Assembly: GCA_030824295.1 (NCBI GenBank)
Contig: JAVBYA010000129.1
Span: forward strand, 1-9,194
Source of the DNA: Bacteroidota bacterium
Lineage (GTDB): Bacteria; Bacteroidota; Ignavibacteria; UBA10030; UBA8401
DNA: 9,194 nucleotides
Reading direction: 5' to 3'
Part shown: piece by piece, positions 1 through 6,615 of the stretch
How the letters are laid out: the number at the start of each line of letters is the position of its first letter
How positions within the stretch are numbered: position 1 is the stretch's first letter
The notes under the pieces: model-generated
Told to the model about the DNA's origin: nothing
Database searches by the model: none
What the model saw: only the letters and a program-made list of their open reading frames with translations
Made by a program: the position numbers and the translations under genes

Positions 1-1
1 C

Positions 2-838
2 GAAGCAGCACTGCTGGCTGCACGGAAGAATCAGAAAGAAGTGACCATGCGGAACTTCGAAGAGGCGAAGGACAAAGTGATGATGGGGACCGAACGGAAG
101 TCCATGCTTATTTCGGACAAAGAGAAACGGATCACGGCGTATCACGAAGCCGGACACGTTCTCGTGGCAAAGTACATCCCGGAATCCGATCCGGTGCACA
201 AAGTGACCATCATCCCGCGCGGCCGCGCACTCGGCGTCACCACATCGCTGCCGATGGATGAGAAGCATACCTATTCCAAACGGTATCTGGAATCGCTGCT
301 GGCGATGCTGTTCGGCGGACGGACCGCAGAGCGGCTCGTCTTCAACGAGTTCACTACCGGTGCCGGCAACGACATCGAACGGGCCAGCAACCTTGCCCGC
401 AAGATGGTCTGCGAATGGGGCATGAGTGAACGGATGGGTCCTCTCACGTACGGAGCGAAAGAGGAGGAACTGTTCCTTGGCCGCGAAGTGACGAAGCACC
501 GCGATTACAGCGAAGAGACCGGCAAAGCGATCGACGAGGAAGTGAAGAAGATCATCTCCTCCGCCGAGAAGCGTGCCATCGACATCCTCACCACCAATAT
601 CGACAAACTGCATGCGCTCTCCAATGTACTGCTGGAGCGCGAGATCCTGGACAGCGAAGAGATCGACAAGGTACTGCGCGGCGAACAGCTGCCGGCCATC
701 GTGAAGAATGCCGGTGAAGCCGGTGCTCCGCCCGCTCCGGCGGCAGAACCTGCTCCGGCGGTACCGGTTGCGGAAGCCGCGCCCGCGCCGAAAGCGGAAG
801 CGAAACCGAAACCACGCAGCCGCGCCAAGAAACAGTAA
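2..838 (+). CDS. ftsH: FtsH ATP-dependent zinc metalloprotease, C-terminal part (5' end outside window)
   Basis: This is the C-terminal 278 residues of FtsH, the membrane-anchored AAA+ protease that degrades misfolded or short-lived membrane and cytosolic proteins. The reading frame is open from base 2, so the ATG at 41 is an internal Met. The visible start (EAALLAAR, then NFEEAKDKVMMG) is the end of the AAA lid domain. The M41 peptidase domain follows. Its zinc motif HEAGH lies at 143-157, and the third zinc ligand is the Asp at 371-373 in GAGNDIERA. The membrane segments and Walker motifs lie upstream of the window. After the helical peptidase domain comes a low-complexity Ala/Pro/Glu tail of about 43 residues (from about 707) ending in a basic RSRAKKQ. 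FtsH tails vary between species, so this is probably disordered. The next gene begins 3 bases after the stop, suggesting one transcript. Identity is very secure. Confidence 0.97.
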   Translation, partial: EAALLAARKNQKEVTMRNFEEAKDKVMMGTERKSMLISDKEKRITAYHEAGHVLVAKYIPESDPVHKVTIIPRGRALGVTTSLPMDEKHTYSKRYLESLLAMLFGGRTAERLVFNEFTTGAGNDIERASNLARKMVCEWGMSERMGPLTYGAKEEELFLGREVTKHRDYSEETGKAIDEEVKKIISSAEKRAIDILTTNIDKLHALSNVLLEREILDSEEIDKVLRGEQLPAIVKNAGEAGAPPAPAAEPAPAVPVAEAAPAPKAEAKPKPRSRAKKQ

Positions 839-841
839 CGG

Positions 842-1498
842 ATGATCGACGCAGGACATATCGATTACAAAGCGGAGGTCGCACGGAAGGGGATCCATCT
901 CACTTCCCTCTCGATCCCGATCATCTATTATTTCATCGAGCGTGATCTGGCACTGGCGATCCTGGTGCCGGTCACGCTGGCGTTCCTGACCGTGGACCTG
1001 CTGCGCTATTACCATCAGGCGACCGCAGATCTGTTCTACACGGTCTTCCGGTTCATGCTCCGCAAACATGAACAGGACCACTCCGTGAAGCGTCTTAACG
1101 GCGCAACGAACGTCCTCATTGCTGCTACACTCTGCGTGCTGCTCTTCCCGAAACTGATCGTCCTGACCGCCTTTCCGATACTCATCATCTCGGATTCGGC
1201 CGCGGCGCTGATCGGCCGCCAGTTCGGCCGCCGCCGGTTCCTCGGGAAGAGCATCGAAGGAAGCCTGGCGTTCTTCATCTCCGGTCTGATCGTCGTCTAT
1301 TTCACACCGAAAGCAGGATTGGGAACCGGTGAGTATCTCATCGGCGGTGCAGCCGCATTGATCGGCACCGTTGCGGAGGCCGGTTCGTGGAACGTGGACG
1401 ACAATCTCTCCATTCCCCTCTCCGTCGGTGCGGTGATGTGGGGGCTCTACTTTCTGTTCTATCCGTCCGTGGATCTGTTCGCCGCATCGATCCGCTGA
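842..1498 (+). CDS. CTP-dependent diacylglycerol/polyprenol kinase family membrane protein (SEC59/DGK1/VTE5-like)
   Basis: This 218-residue multi-pass membrane protein resembles the bacterial SEC59/DGK1/phytol-kinase family, which phosphorylates lipid alcohols such as diacylglycerol or polyprenols, in characterised members with CTP as donor. Family landmarks are an N-terminal RKGIH (R15-H19) leading into the first hydrophobic helix, LNGATN (85-90) before another helix, and the nucleotide-site stretch ISDSAAALIGRQFGRR (116-131) followed by GKSIEGSLAFF (135-145). The usual GD of the family is SD here (S117-D118), so the Asp is retained. About six hydrophobic segments are visible. The ATG at 842 sits 3 bases after the ftsH stop, so translational coupling is likely; no good Shine-Dalgarno is seen. 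In many FCB genomes a CdsA-type cytidylyltransferase lies near ftsH, and such proteins are sometimes labelled phosphatidate cytidylyltransferase. The lipid substrate cannot be read from sequence. Confidence 0.85.
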   Translation: MIDAGHIDYKAEVARKGIHLTSLSIPIIYYFIERDLALAILVPVTLAFLTVDLLRYYHQATADLFYTVFRFMLRKHEQDHSVKRLNGATNVLIAATLCVLLFPKLIVLTAFPILIISDSAAALIGRQFGRRRFLGKSIEGSLAFFISGLIVVYFTPKAGLGTGEYLIGGAAALIGTVAEAGSWNVDDNLSIPLSVGAVMWGLYFLFYPSVDLFAASIR

Positions 1499-1508
1499 CA
1501 GGAAATTC

Positions 1509-1523
1509 GGGACGATCCGTCCC
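1509..1523 (+). terminator. Short hairpin between lipid kinase gene and hisG, possible weak terminator
   Basis: GGGACG (1509-1514) and CGTCCC (1518-1523) form a perfect 6-bp GC-rich stem with a 3-base loop, 11 bases after the kinase stop codon. No T-run follows, so intrinsic termination is doubtful. It could be a transcript-stabilising or attenuating hairpin in the hisG leader, or chance. Confidence 0.25.
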
Positions 1524-1553
1524 GCCGTCAGTCACCCTACGTTCGAGATCACT

Positions 1554-2426
1554 ATGAGCAAGATCAAGTTCGGACTCCCGAAAGGGAGCCTTCAGGAATC
1601 CACGCTGCAGCTCCTCTCCAAAGCAGGATTCAATTTCTCCGTTTCATCCCGTTCCTACTTCCCTTCTGTGGATGATGAGGAACTGGAAGGGATGCTCATC
1701 CGCGCGCAGGAGATCCCGCGGTATGTGCAGGACGGCGTGTTCGATGCCGGTCTCACCGGTCATGACTGGATCGTAGAGAACGATGTAGAAGTGGTGAGTG
1801 TCTGCGACCTCATCTATTCCAAACAGTCCATGCGGAAAGTGAAATGGGTCCTTGCCGTGCACCAGGATTCTCCCGTGCAGGCGGTGAAGGACCTGGAAGG
1901 GAAACGCATCGCGACGGAAGTGGTGAGCATCACCAAAGCCTATCTGAAGAAGCACGGCGTGAATGCGGCAGTGGAGTTCAGCTGGGGTGCTACGGAAGTG
2001 AAGACGCCGGACCTGGTCGACGCCATCGTGGAAGTAACAGAGACCGGAAGCTCGCTCCGCGCGAACAAGCTCCGCATCGTGGATGTCGTACTGGAATCGA
2101 ACACGAAGCTCATCGCCAATACGGCGAGCTGGAACGATCCGTGGAAACGGGAGAAGATCGAGAACCTCGCCATGCTGCTGCAGGGTGCCATCAACGCCGG
2201 GTCCCGCGTGGGACTGAAGATGAACCTGAAGAAGGCCGATCTGGAGAAGGTCATCGCACTCATCCCCGCACTGCGCAAACCGACCATCTCGCAGCTCTCC
2301 GATCAGGAATGGGTCGCTATCGAAACGATATTGGAAGAGAAGGTCGTCCGCGCCATCATCCCGCAGCTCAAGCGTGCCGGCGCCGAAGGGATCATCGAGT
2401 ACCCTCTCAATAAGGTCATCTACTGA
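1554..2426 (+). CDS. hisG: ATP phosphoribosyltransferase, long form (HisG_L)
   Basis: HisG catalyses the first, committed step of histidine synthesis: ATP plus PRPP gives N1-(5-phosphoribosyl)-ATP. At 290 residues this is the long form, with two periplasmic-binding-protein-like catalytic lobes and a C-terminal PII-like regulatory domain (roughly residue 215 onward) that binds histidine for feedback inhibition; long forms need no HisZ partner. The N-terminus KFGLPKGSLQEST is characteristic, and DAGLTGHDWI lies in lobe 1. The PRPP-binding loop is D153 to N171 (DLVDAIVEVTETGSSLRAN). The C-terminal domain ends with GAEGIIEYPLNKVIY. The ATG at 1554 gives the expected N-terminus; only a weak GAG (1545-1547) precedes it. 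No other his genes are in the window, so hisG appears detached from the rest of the pathway here. A GNAT gene follows after 23 bases. Confidence 0.97.
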   Translation: MSKIKFGLPKGSLQESTLQLLSKAGFNFSVSSRSYFPSVDDEELEGMLIRAQEIPRYVQDGVFDAGLTGHDWIVENDVEVVSVCDLIYSKQSMRKVKWVLAVHQDSPVQAVKDLEGKRIATEVVSITKAYLKKHGVNAAVEFSWGATEVKTPDLVDAIVEVTETGSSLRANKLRIVDVVLESNTKLIANTASWNDPWKREKIENLAMLLQGAINAGSRVGLKMNLKKADLEKVIALIPALRKPTISQLSDQEWVAIETILEEKVVRAIIPQLKRAGAEGIIEYPLNKVIY

Positions 2427-2449
2427 CGCTCCGCCGTCCGGGGGACACC

Positions 2450-3088
2450 ATGGACATCACCATCCGTCCGGAAGCACCGCACGAACACCGCACGGTCGAA
2501 GAACTGATCCGTGCTGCATTCTGGAATCTGTACGTTCCCGGCTGCGACGAACATTATCTGGCGCATATCATGCGCTCACACCCCGATTTCTGTCACGACC
2601 TCAACTTCGTCGCCGAAGTGAACGGCGCCATCGCGGGCAGCATCATGTACACCCGCTCCCGGCTCATCGGTACCGGCGCTGAACGGCTGGAGACCGTCAC
2701 CTTCGGACCTCTCAGCGTACTTCCGGCATACCAGCGCAAAGGCATCGGCTCCGCACTCATCCGTCACACGCTTCCTCTGGTGAAAGCCGCAGGATACCAC
2801 GCGGTGATCATCTACGGTAATCCATCCAACTATGTGTCATCCGGATTCATCGGATCGAGTTCGTTCGGTATTGGTTCGCCGGAGGGGGCATTCCCAACCG
2901 CATTGCTGGTGCTTCCTCTCAGCGACACTCTCCGGTCCTCACGGGGATGGAAATTCTATCAGAGCAGCGTGTTCGAATACAGCAAGACCGATGCAGAGGA
3001 GTATGATACTCAGTTCCCTCCCATGGAGAAACGCCATCAGCCTTCGCAGGAAGTGTTCGCCATCCTGAGCCGCTCCTTCGTACAATAA
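2450..3088 (+). CDS. GNAT-family N-acetyltransferase (YhbS-like)
   Basis: This 212-residue protein has the GNAT fold that transfers acetyl from acetyl-CoA to an amine. The N-terminal ITIRPEAPHEHRTVEELIRAAF matches strand 1/helix 1 of YhbS-like members. The core strand ERLETVTFGPLSVLPAY leads into the acetyl-CoA pyrophosphate loop Q95-R96-K97-G98-I99-G100-S-A, which fits Q/RxxGxG/A. The segment HAVIIYGNPSNYVSSGF corresponds to the family's 'GdpaYY.rfGF' region, where the Tyr-rich stretch is typical. The last about 60 residues (WKFYQSSVFEYSKTDAEEYDTQFPPME) are a C-terminal extension. GGGGGA at 2440-2445 is the likely ribosome site, 4 bases before the ATG. It probably shares hisG's transcript, but that does not imply a histidine role. 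The substrate is unknown. Confidence 0.88.
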   Translation: MDITIRPEAPHEHRTVEELIRAAFWNLYVPGCDEHYLAHIMRSHPDFCHDLNFVAEVNGAIAGSIMYTRSRLIGTGAERLETVTFGPLSVLPAYQRKGIGSALIRHTLPLVKAAGYHAVIIYGNPSNYVSSGFIGSSSFGIGSPEGAFPTALLVLPLSDTLRSSRGWKFYQSSVFEYSKTDAEEYDTQFPPMEKRHQPSQEVFAILSRSFVQ

Positions 3089-3128
3089 CGCTCAGCATCG
3101 GCGTTCGAAAGAGTTTCTCTCCCTGTTC

Positions 3129-3157
3129 TTGAACTTCCCCCCATTCCTCCCTACATT
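3129..3157 (+). promoter_or_regulatory. Predicted housekeeping-type promoter of the amidase gene (TTGAAC-N17-TACATT)
   Basis: TTGAAC (3129-3134) and TACATT (3152-3157) are separated by exactly 17 bases in the 110-base gap between the GNAT stop and the amidase start. Transcription would begin near 3164, giving a leader of about 35 bases that includes the Shine-Dalgarno. The same -10 (TACATT) with 17-base spacing recurs upstream of the M50 gene, which supports it. Confidence 0.5.
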
Positions 3158-3184
3158 GCTTCAACGCTGATTCTCCCATCATCC

Positions 3185-3190
3185 GAAGGA
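3185..3190 (+). promoter_or_regulatory. Ribosome binding site deciding the GTG start of the amidase
   Basis: GAAGGA (3185-3190) lies 8 bases before GTG 3199. No in-frame ATG upstream fits, and GTG gives a complete signal peptide, so the GTG start is well supported. Confidence 0.7.
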
Positions 3191-3198
3191 CCCCCAAC

Positions 3199-4965
3199 GT
3201 GCGCTATCTGCTTCCGCTGTTCCTGTTCTGCTCCGTCGTCTCCATTGCCCAATCCGCCGATTCCCTTTTCCTCCGGATCGTCCTTCCCGAACGGGATACG
3301 CTCAATAATAGTGCATCGCGTCATCGAATCGCTGCATCGACGAATCCTTCCTCCAAAGCGTTCATCAATTATAAGGAAGTGAAGGTCTATCCGACCGGAG
3401 CGTTCGTCGGGCTGCACTATCTTACGGCGGATACGACCACGCTGCATATCGCCGTAAAGAATTCCAACGGGGATTCACTCTATAAGGATGTCGTCTTCCG
3501 GAAACCGGTACCGAAAAGCTATCCGGAGAATGAGATCTATATCGACAATGTCTCCTCCCCGGCCGAAGATCTCTGGCTCACCGCCGGCGACATGCTGGAG
3601 GTACGGGCGAAAGCGTCGCCCGGACAGAAGCCGACGTTCGATATCGACGGCGTCCGCTCCGGCATTCCGATGCGGGAACAGACGGCGAAGAACGGTGCCG
3701 GCACAGGAACGTATGTGGGACAGTACACCGTTACCGCAGAGGATGAATGCGCCGATGCCGCGGTCACCGTCAGCATCAAAAAGAGTTTCTTCAGCAGCGA
3801 GAATACAGCGGCCCGGGGGAAGGTCTCCATCATCCGTGATTCGCTTCCCCGCGTGGCGGAAGTGACCGGTCGGCGTCCGTTCCTGAACGCCGGACTCGGC
3901 AGCGACCGGCTGGGCGGTGCAAAACTCGGCTTTCTGACCGAAGGGGTCCGGGTCATCGTCACAGGGAAAGTGGGAAACCAATATAGAGTGAAACTCGGCG
4001 CAGGGATGGAAGCATGGCTGCCGCAGGACCAGGCGATCCTCCAGCCGGTGAATACTTCCCTCCCCACCTCGCTCACCGGTTCCATCTCCGTGTCCGGTTC
4101 GGAGACGGAGGATGTCGTCCGCGTTGCCGTTGGACAAAAACTGCCGTACACCAGCGAACAACTCACCGACCCGATGGCGGTGGTCGTGAACATCTACGGC
4201 GCCTCGTCCAACACGAACTGGATCACCCATCAGCTCTCCGCCTCCGGCATCACGATGGTGAAGAGCACGCAGGTCGCAGAGGAACAGTTCCAGCTGACCA
4301 TCCTGCTCCGCTCCGCGCAGCATTGGGGATACGATATCTCCTACGAAGGAACATCGATGCGCATCCGGATCCGCCGCGCGCCGGCGGTCACCGATACACT
4401 GAAGCCTCTTGCCGGACTCGTCATCGGCATCGATGCCGGGCACGGCATCGGCAGCGAAGGTGCGAAAGGCGCGACCGGCGTCGTTGAAAAGGATGTCACA
4501 TTGTCCTTAGCGAAAGAATTGAATGCACTGCTGCAGTCCAAAGGCGTGCGGACGGTGATGACGCGCGAAACGGACGAGAATGTGATGATGACCGACCGTG
4601 CTGACAAATTGCTCGCCGGGAACGTCCACCTGTTGGTGAGCATCCACTGCAATTCCATCGGCGAGAGCGGCGACCCGGACCAGGTGAAAGGAACAAGCAC
4701 ATACTACCGCTATCCCGGGTTCAAGAATCTGTCGGACATCATGTATCGAAAGATGCTCGCGCTCGGACTCGGCGAATGGGGCGTCACCGGCAATTTCAAC
4801 TTCTCGCTGAGCGGACCGACCCAGTTCCCGAACGTTCTCGTCGAGACCGCTTTCCTCTCCAATCCGGAGGATGAGATGAAACTGCTCGATATGAACTTCC
4901 GGAAACAGACCGCTGCTGCCATCGTTTCCGGATTGGAAGAATTCATCCGCACGGCGGTCCGTTGA
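3199..4965 (+). CDS. Secreted N-acetylmuramoyl-L-alanine amidase with Ig-like, SH3-like and AMIN-like domains (Amidase_3)
   Basis: This 588-residue periplasmic peptidoglycan amidase cleaves the bond between N-acetylmuramic acid and the stem-peptide L-Ala. Starting at GTG, residues 1 to about 19 form a signal peptide (MRYLLPLFLFCSVVSIAQSA, cleavage around AQS/A). Two beta-sandwich-like regions follow: about 35-100, with a VKVYPTGAFVGLHYL stretch like bacterial Ig/glucodextranase-type modules, and about 110-195 (SFDI..IPM..YVGQYTV type). About 205-280 looks like an SH3b module (RPFLNAGLGSDRLG to AWLPQDQAIL). About 290-400 resembles an AMIN domain for cell-wall targeting. The catalytic Amidase_3 domain spans about 405-588, with zinc ligands H415 (DAGHG), E430 (VVEKD) and H483 (SIHCNS) and catalytic E549 (VETAFLSN), all intact. 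Such AmiC-like enzymes act in daughter-cell separation. The N-terminal domain names are inferred from pattern; the catalytic domain is secure. Confidence 0.93.
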   Translation: MRYLLPLFLFCSVVSIAQSADSLFLRIVLPERDTLNNSASRHRIAASTNPSSKAFINYKEVKVYPTGAFVGLHYLTADTTTLHIAVKNSNGDSLYKDVVFRKPVPKSYPENEIYIDNVSSPAEDLWLTAGDMLEVRAKASPGQKPTFDIDGVRSGIPMREQTAKNGAGTGTYVGQYTVTAEDECADAAVTVSIKKSFFSSENTAARGKVSIIRDSLPRVAEVTGRRPFLNAGLGSDRLGGAKLGFLTEGVRVIVTGKVGNQYRVKLGAGMEAWLPQDQAILQPVNTSLPTSLTGSISVSGSETEDVVRVAVGQKLPYTSEQLTDPMAVVVNIYGASSNTNWITHQLSASGITMVKSTQVAEEQFQLTILLRSAQHWGYDISYEGTSMRIRIRRAPAVTDTLKPLAGLVIGIDAGHGIGSEGAKGATGVVEKDVTLSLAKELNALLQSKGVRTVMTRETDENVMMTDRADKLLAGNVHLLVSIHCNSIGESGDPDQVKGTSTYYRYPGFKNLSDIMYRKMLALGLGEWGVTGNFNFSLSGPTQFPNVLVETAFLSNPEDEMKLLDMNFRKQTAAAIVSGLEEFIRTAVR

Positions 4966-4980
4966 ATTGAATTTTCATCG

Positions 4981-4986
4981 AAGGAA
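4981..4986 (+). promoter_or_regulatory. Ribosome binding site deciding the hutH start
   Basis: AAGGAA (4981-4986) sits 4 to 5 bases before ATG 4991. This favours 4991 over the in-frame TTG at 4967, which would add eight residues (NFHRRKS after the initiator) not expected in the family. Confidence 0.65.
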
Positions 4987-4990
4987 AAGT

Positions 4991-6529
4991 ATGGTGTTAA
5001 CACTGAACGGCAGCACTCTCACGGTCGGCGCGCTGTACGGCGCCGCTACCAGCTTCACGGAAAAGGTCCGACTCGCACCTTCTGCCGTCACCGCCATGAA
5101 ACGGTCGCGCGCGCTGGTGGAAGAATGGCTGAAGAACGATGAGGTGATCTACGGCGTCACCACCGGGTTCGGCGAGTTCGCCAATGTCCGCATCCCGTTC
5201 GACAAGATCGAGACACTCCAGCGGAATCTGATCGTCAGCCACGCGGCCGGTGCGGGGGACCCGCTGCCGTACGAGGTGGTCCGCGCGATGATGCTTCTGC
5301 GCATCAACGCGCTCGCAAAAGGATTCTCCGGTATCCGTCCCTCCACCGTGCAGTTCATCGTCTCCTTCTTCAATGCCGGACTCATCCCGGTCGTTCCGTC
5401 GCAGGGTTCCGTCGGCTCCAGCGGTGATCTGGTGCAGCTCTCGCATATGGTGCTGACCATGATGGGACACGGACGGATCTACGACAGCCGAAGCGGCAGG
5501 GTCGGTTCCGCCAAACAGCTGCTGACGTCCCGGAAACTGAAACCGCTCCGTCTCACCGCAAAGGAAGGCCTCGCTCTCATCAACGGAACGCAGATGATGA
5601 CCGCCTTCGCATCGCTCATCACACACGAAGCTCTGCAGCTCGCGAAACTCTCCGACATCGCCTGCGCCATGAGCGTGGAAGCACTCAAGGGGACGGATAA
5701 AGCATTCGACCCGCGCATCCATGCACTCCGTCCGTACACCGGTCAGCAGAACGCCGCCCGCAACCTGCTGCGCCTGATGAAAGGGAGCGGCATCCGCGAA
5801 TCGCACCGTCACGGCGACGACCGCGTGCAGGACGCGTATTCCCTCCGTTGCGCTCCGCAGGTGCATGGTGCGTCGCGCGATGCACTCTCGTACGTGGCGG
5901 ACAAGGTGAGCATCGAGATCAATTCCGCGAACGATAATCCCCTCATCTTTCCGAACGAGAAGGAACATCTGGAAGGGGGCAACTTCCACGGACAGCCGAT
6001 GGCACTAGCGATGGATTTCGCTTCCATCGCCCTCTCCGAACTGGCGAACATCTCCGAGCGGCGGACCGAACGGATGGTGAACGGCGCTCTGAGCCGTCTC
6101 CCCCGCTTCCTTACAAAGAACGGCGGACTCAACTCCGGTCTGATGATCGCTCAGTACACCGCTGCCTCGCTCGTCTCCGAGAACAAAGTATTGGCGCACC
6201 CCGCCAGCGTCGATTCCATCCCCACCTCCGCCAATCAGGAGGACCATAATTCCATGGGTTCCATCGCCGCACAGAAATGCTGGCGCATCCTGAAGAATGC
6301 ACAGACGGTGATCGCCATCGAGATGATGACCGCGGCGCAGGGGATCGATTTCCATGCACCGCTGAAATGCGGGAAAGGGACCGGTTCGGCGTACAGGACC
6401 ATTCGTTCATTCATCCCGCATTTGGAGGAGGACAGGGTGCTGCACGACGACATACAGAAAGCTCTGGAATTGGTCCGAAGCGGAACGATCCTGAACAATG
6501 TGGAACGGGCGGTGGGAACGTTGGCATAA
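4991..6529 (+). CDS. hutH: Histidine ammonia-lyase (histidase) with Ser-Ser-Gly MIO site
   Basis: HutH deaminates L-histidine to urocanate, the first step of histidine breakdown. The protein is 512 residues, the usual length. Residues match the Pseudomonas putida enzyme at small offsets: Y54 (YGVTTGFG), H84 in a histidase-type S-H pair (SHAAG; tyrosine lyases have H-L here), N198 (LINGTQ), Q280/Y283/R286 (QDAYSLRCAPQVHG), and E417 (TSANQEDH), the histidine-type glutamate. NSANDNPL and GGNFHGQPMA are also present. The MIO electrophile forms autocatalytically from three residues, normally Ala-Ser-Gly; here they are S143-S144-G145, inside GSVGSSGDLVQLSH. Ser at the first position is tolerated in the family signature, but Gln149 replaces the usual Pro/Asn. 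No hutU, hutI or hutF is in view. It lies 25 bases after the amidase and is probably co-transcribed. An aromatic lyase or aminomutase is the alternative, less likely given the S-H pair and E417. Confidence 0.92.
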   Translation: MVLTLNGSTLTVGALYGAATSFTEKVRLAPSAVTAMKRSRALVEEWLKNDEVIYGVTTGFGEFANVRIPFDKIETLQRNLIVSHAAGAGDPLPYEVVRAMMLLRINALAKGFSGIRPSTVQFIVSFFNAGLIPVVPSQGSVGSSGDLVQLSHMVLTMMGHGRIYDSRSGRVGSAKQLLTSRKLKPLRLTAKEGLALINGTQMMTAFASLITHEALQLAKLSDIACAMSVEALKGTDKAFDPRIHALRPYTGQQNAARNLLRLMKGSGIRESHRHGDDRVQDAYSLRCAPQVHGASRDALSYVADKVSIEINSANDNPLIFPNEKEHLEGGNFHGQPMALAMDFASIALSELANISERRTERMVNGALSRLPRFLTKNGGLNSGLMIAQYTAASLVSENKVLAHPASVDSIPTSANQEDHNSMGSIAAQKCWRILKNAQTVIAIEMMTAAQGIDFHAPLKCGKGTGSAYRTIRSFIPHLEEDRVLHDDIQKALELVRSGTILNNVERAVGTLA

Positions 6530-6563
6530 GCCAAACAGGACGGTAGTGAATCTCTTGCGAATG

Positions 6564-6602
6564 AACAGTGATGCCATGACGGACGGTCATGGCATCACTG
6601 TT
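6564..6602. terminator. Perfect 17-bp inverted repeat, bidirectional terminator between convergent hutH and M50 genes
   Basis: AACAGTGATGCCATGAC (6564-6580) is exactly complementary to GTCATGGCATCACTGTT (6586-6602), with a 5-base loop GGACG. It lies 34 bases after the hutH stop and 13 bases beyond the stop of the minus-strand M50 gene. The plus strand ends the stem in CTGTTT, a short T-run; the minus strand has only TT. The position between converging genes and the long stem favour a shared terminator, though the weak T-tracts leave room for Rho-assisted ending or a protein-binding palindrome. Confidence 0.8.
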
Positions 6603-6615
6603 TCCGGCCGGTCCG

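Noticed and set aside
1538..1543. TACGTT as a hisG -10 element
   Set aside because: No -35 at a suitable distance (ATCCGT at 17 bases), and the start point would fall almost on the hisG ATG.
1844..2413. 189-codon plus-strand frame inside hisG
   Set aside because: It overlaps hisG in another frame; the product is Arg/Gly/Glu-rich, typical of a shifted reading of a GC-rich gene.
3087..3105. Hairpin AACGC/GCGTT after the GNAT stop
   Set aside because: The stem is only 5 bp with a 9-base loop and no close T-run, so it is too weak to call a terminator.
3475..4443. Long open frame on the minus strand opposite the amidase gene
   Set aside because: It mirrors the codon pattern of a secure plus-strand gene, encodes a low-complexity His/Asp/Gly/Arg-rich product with no family features, and has no start signals.
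4997..5989. 330-codon open frame on the minus strand opposite hutH
   Set aside because: It is an antisense shadow of a gene with intact catalytic residues; the product is Arg/Asp/Gly/His-rich with no recognisable domain.
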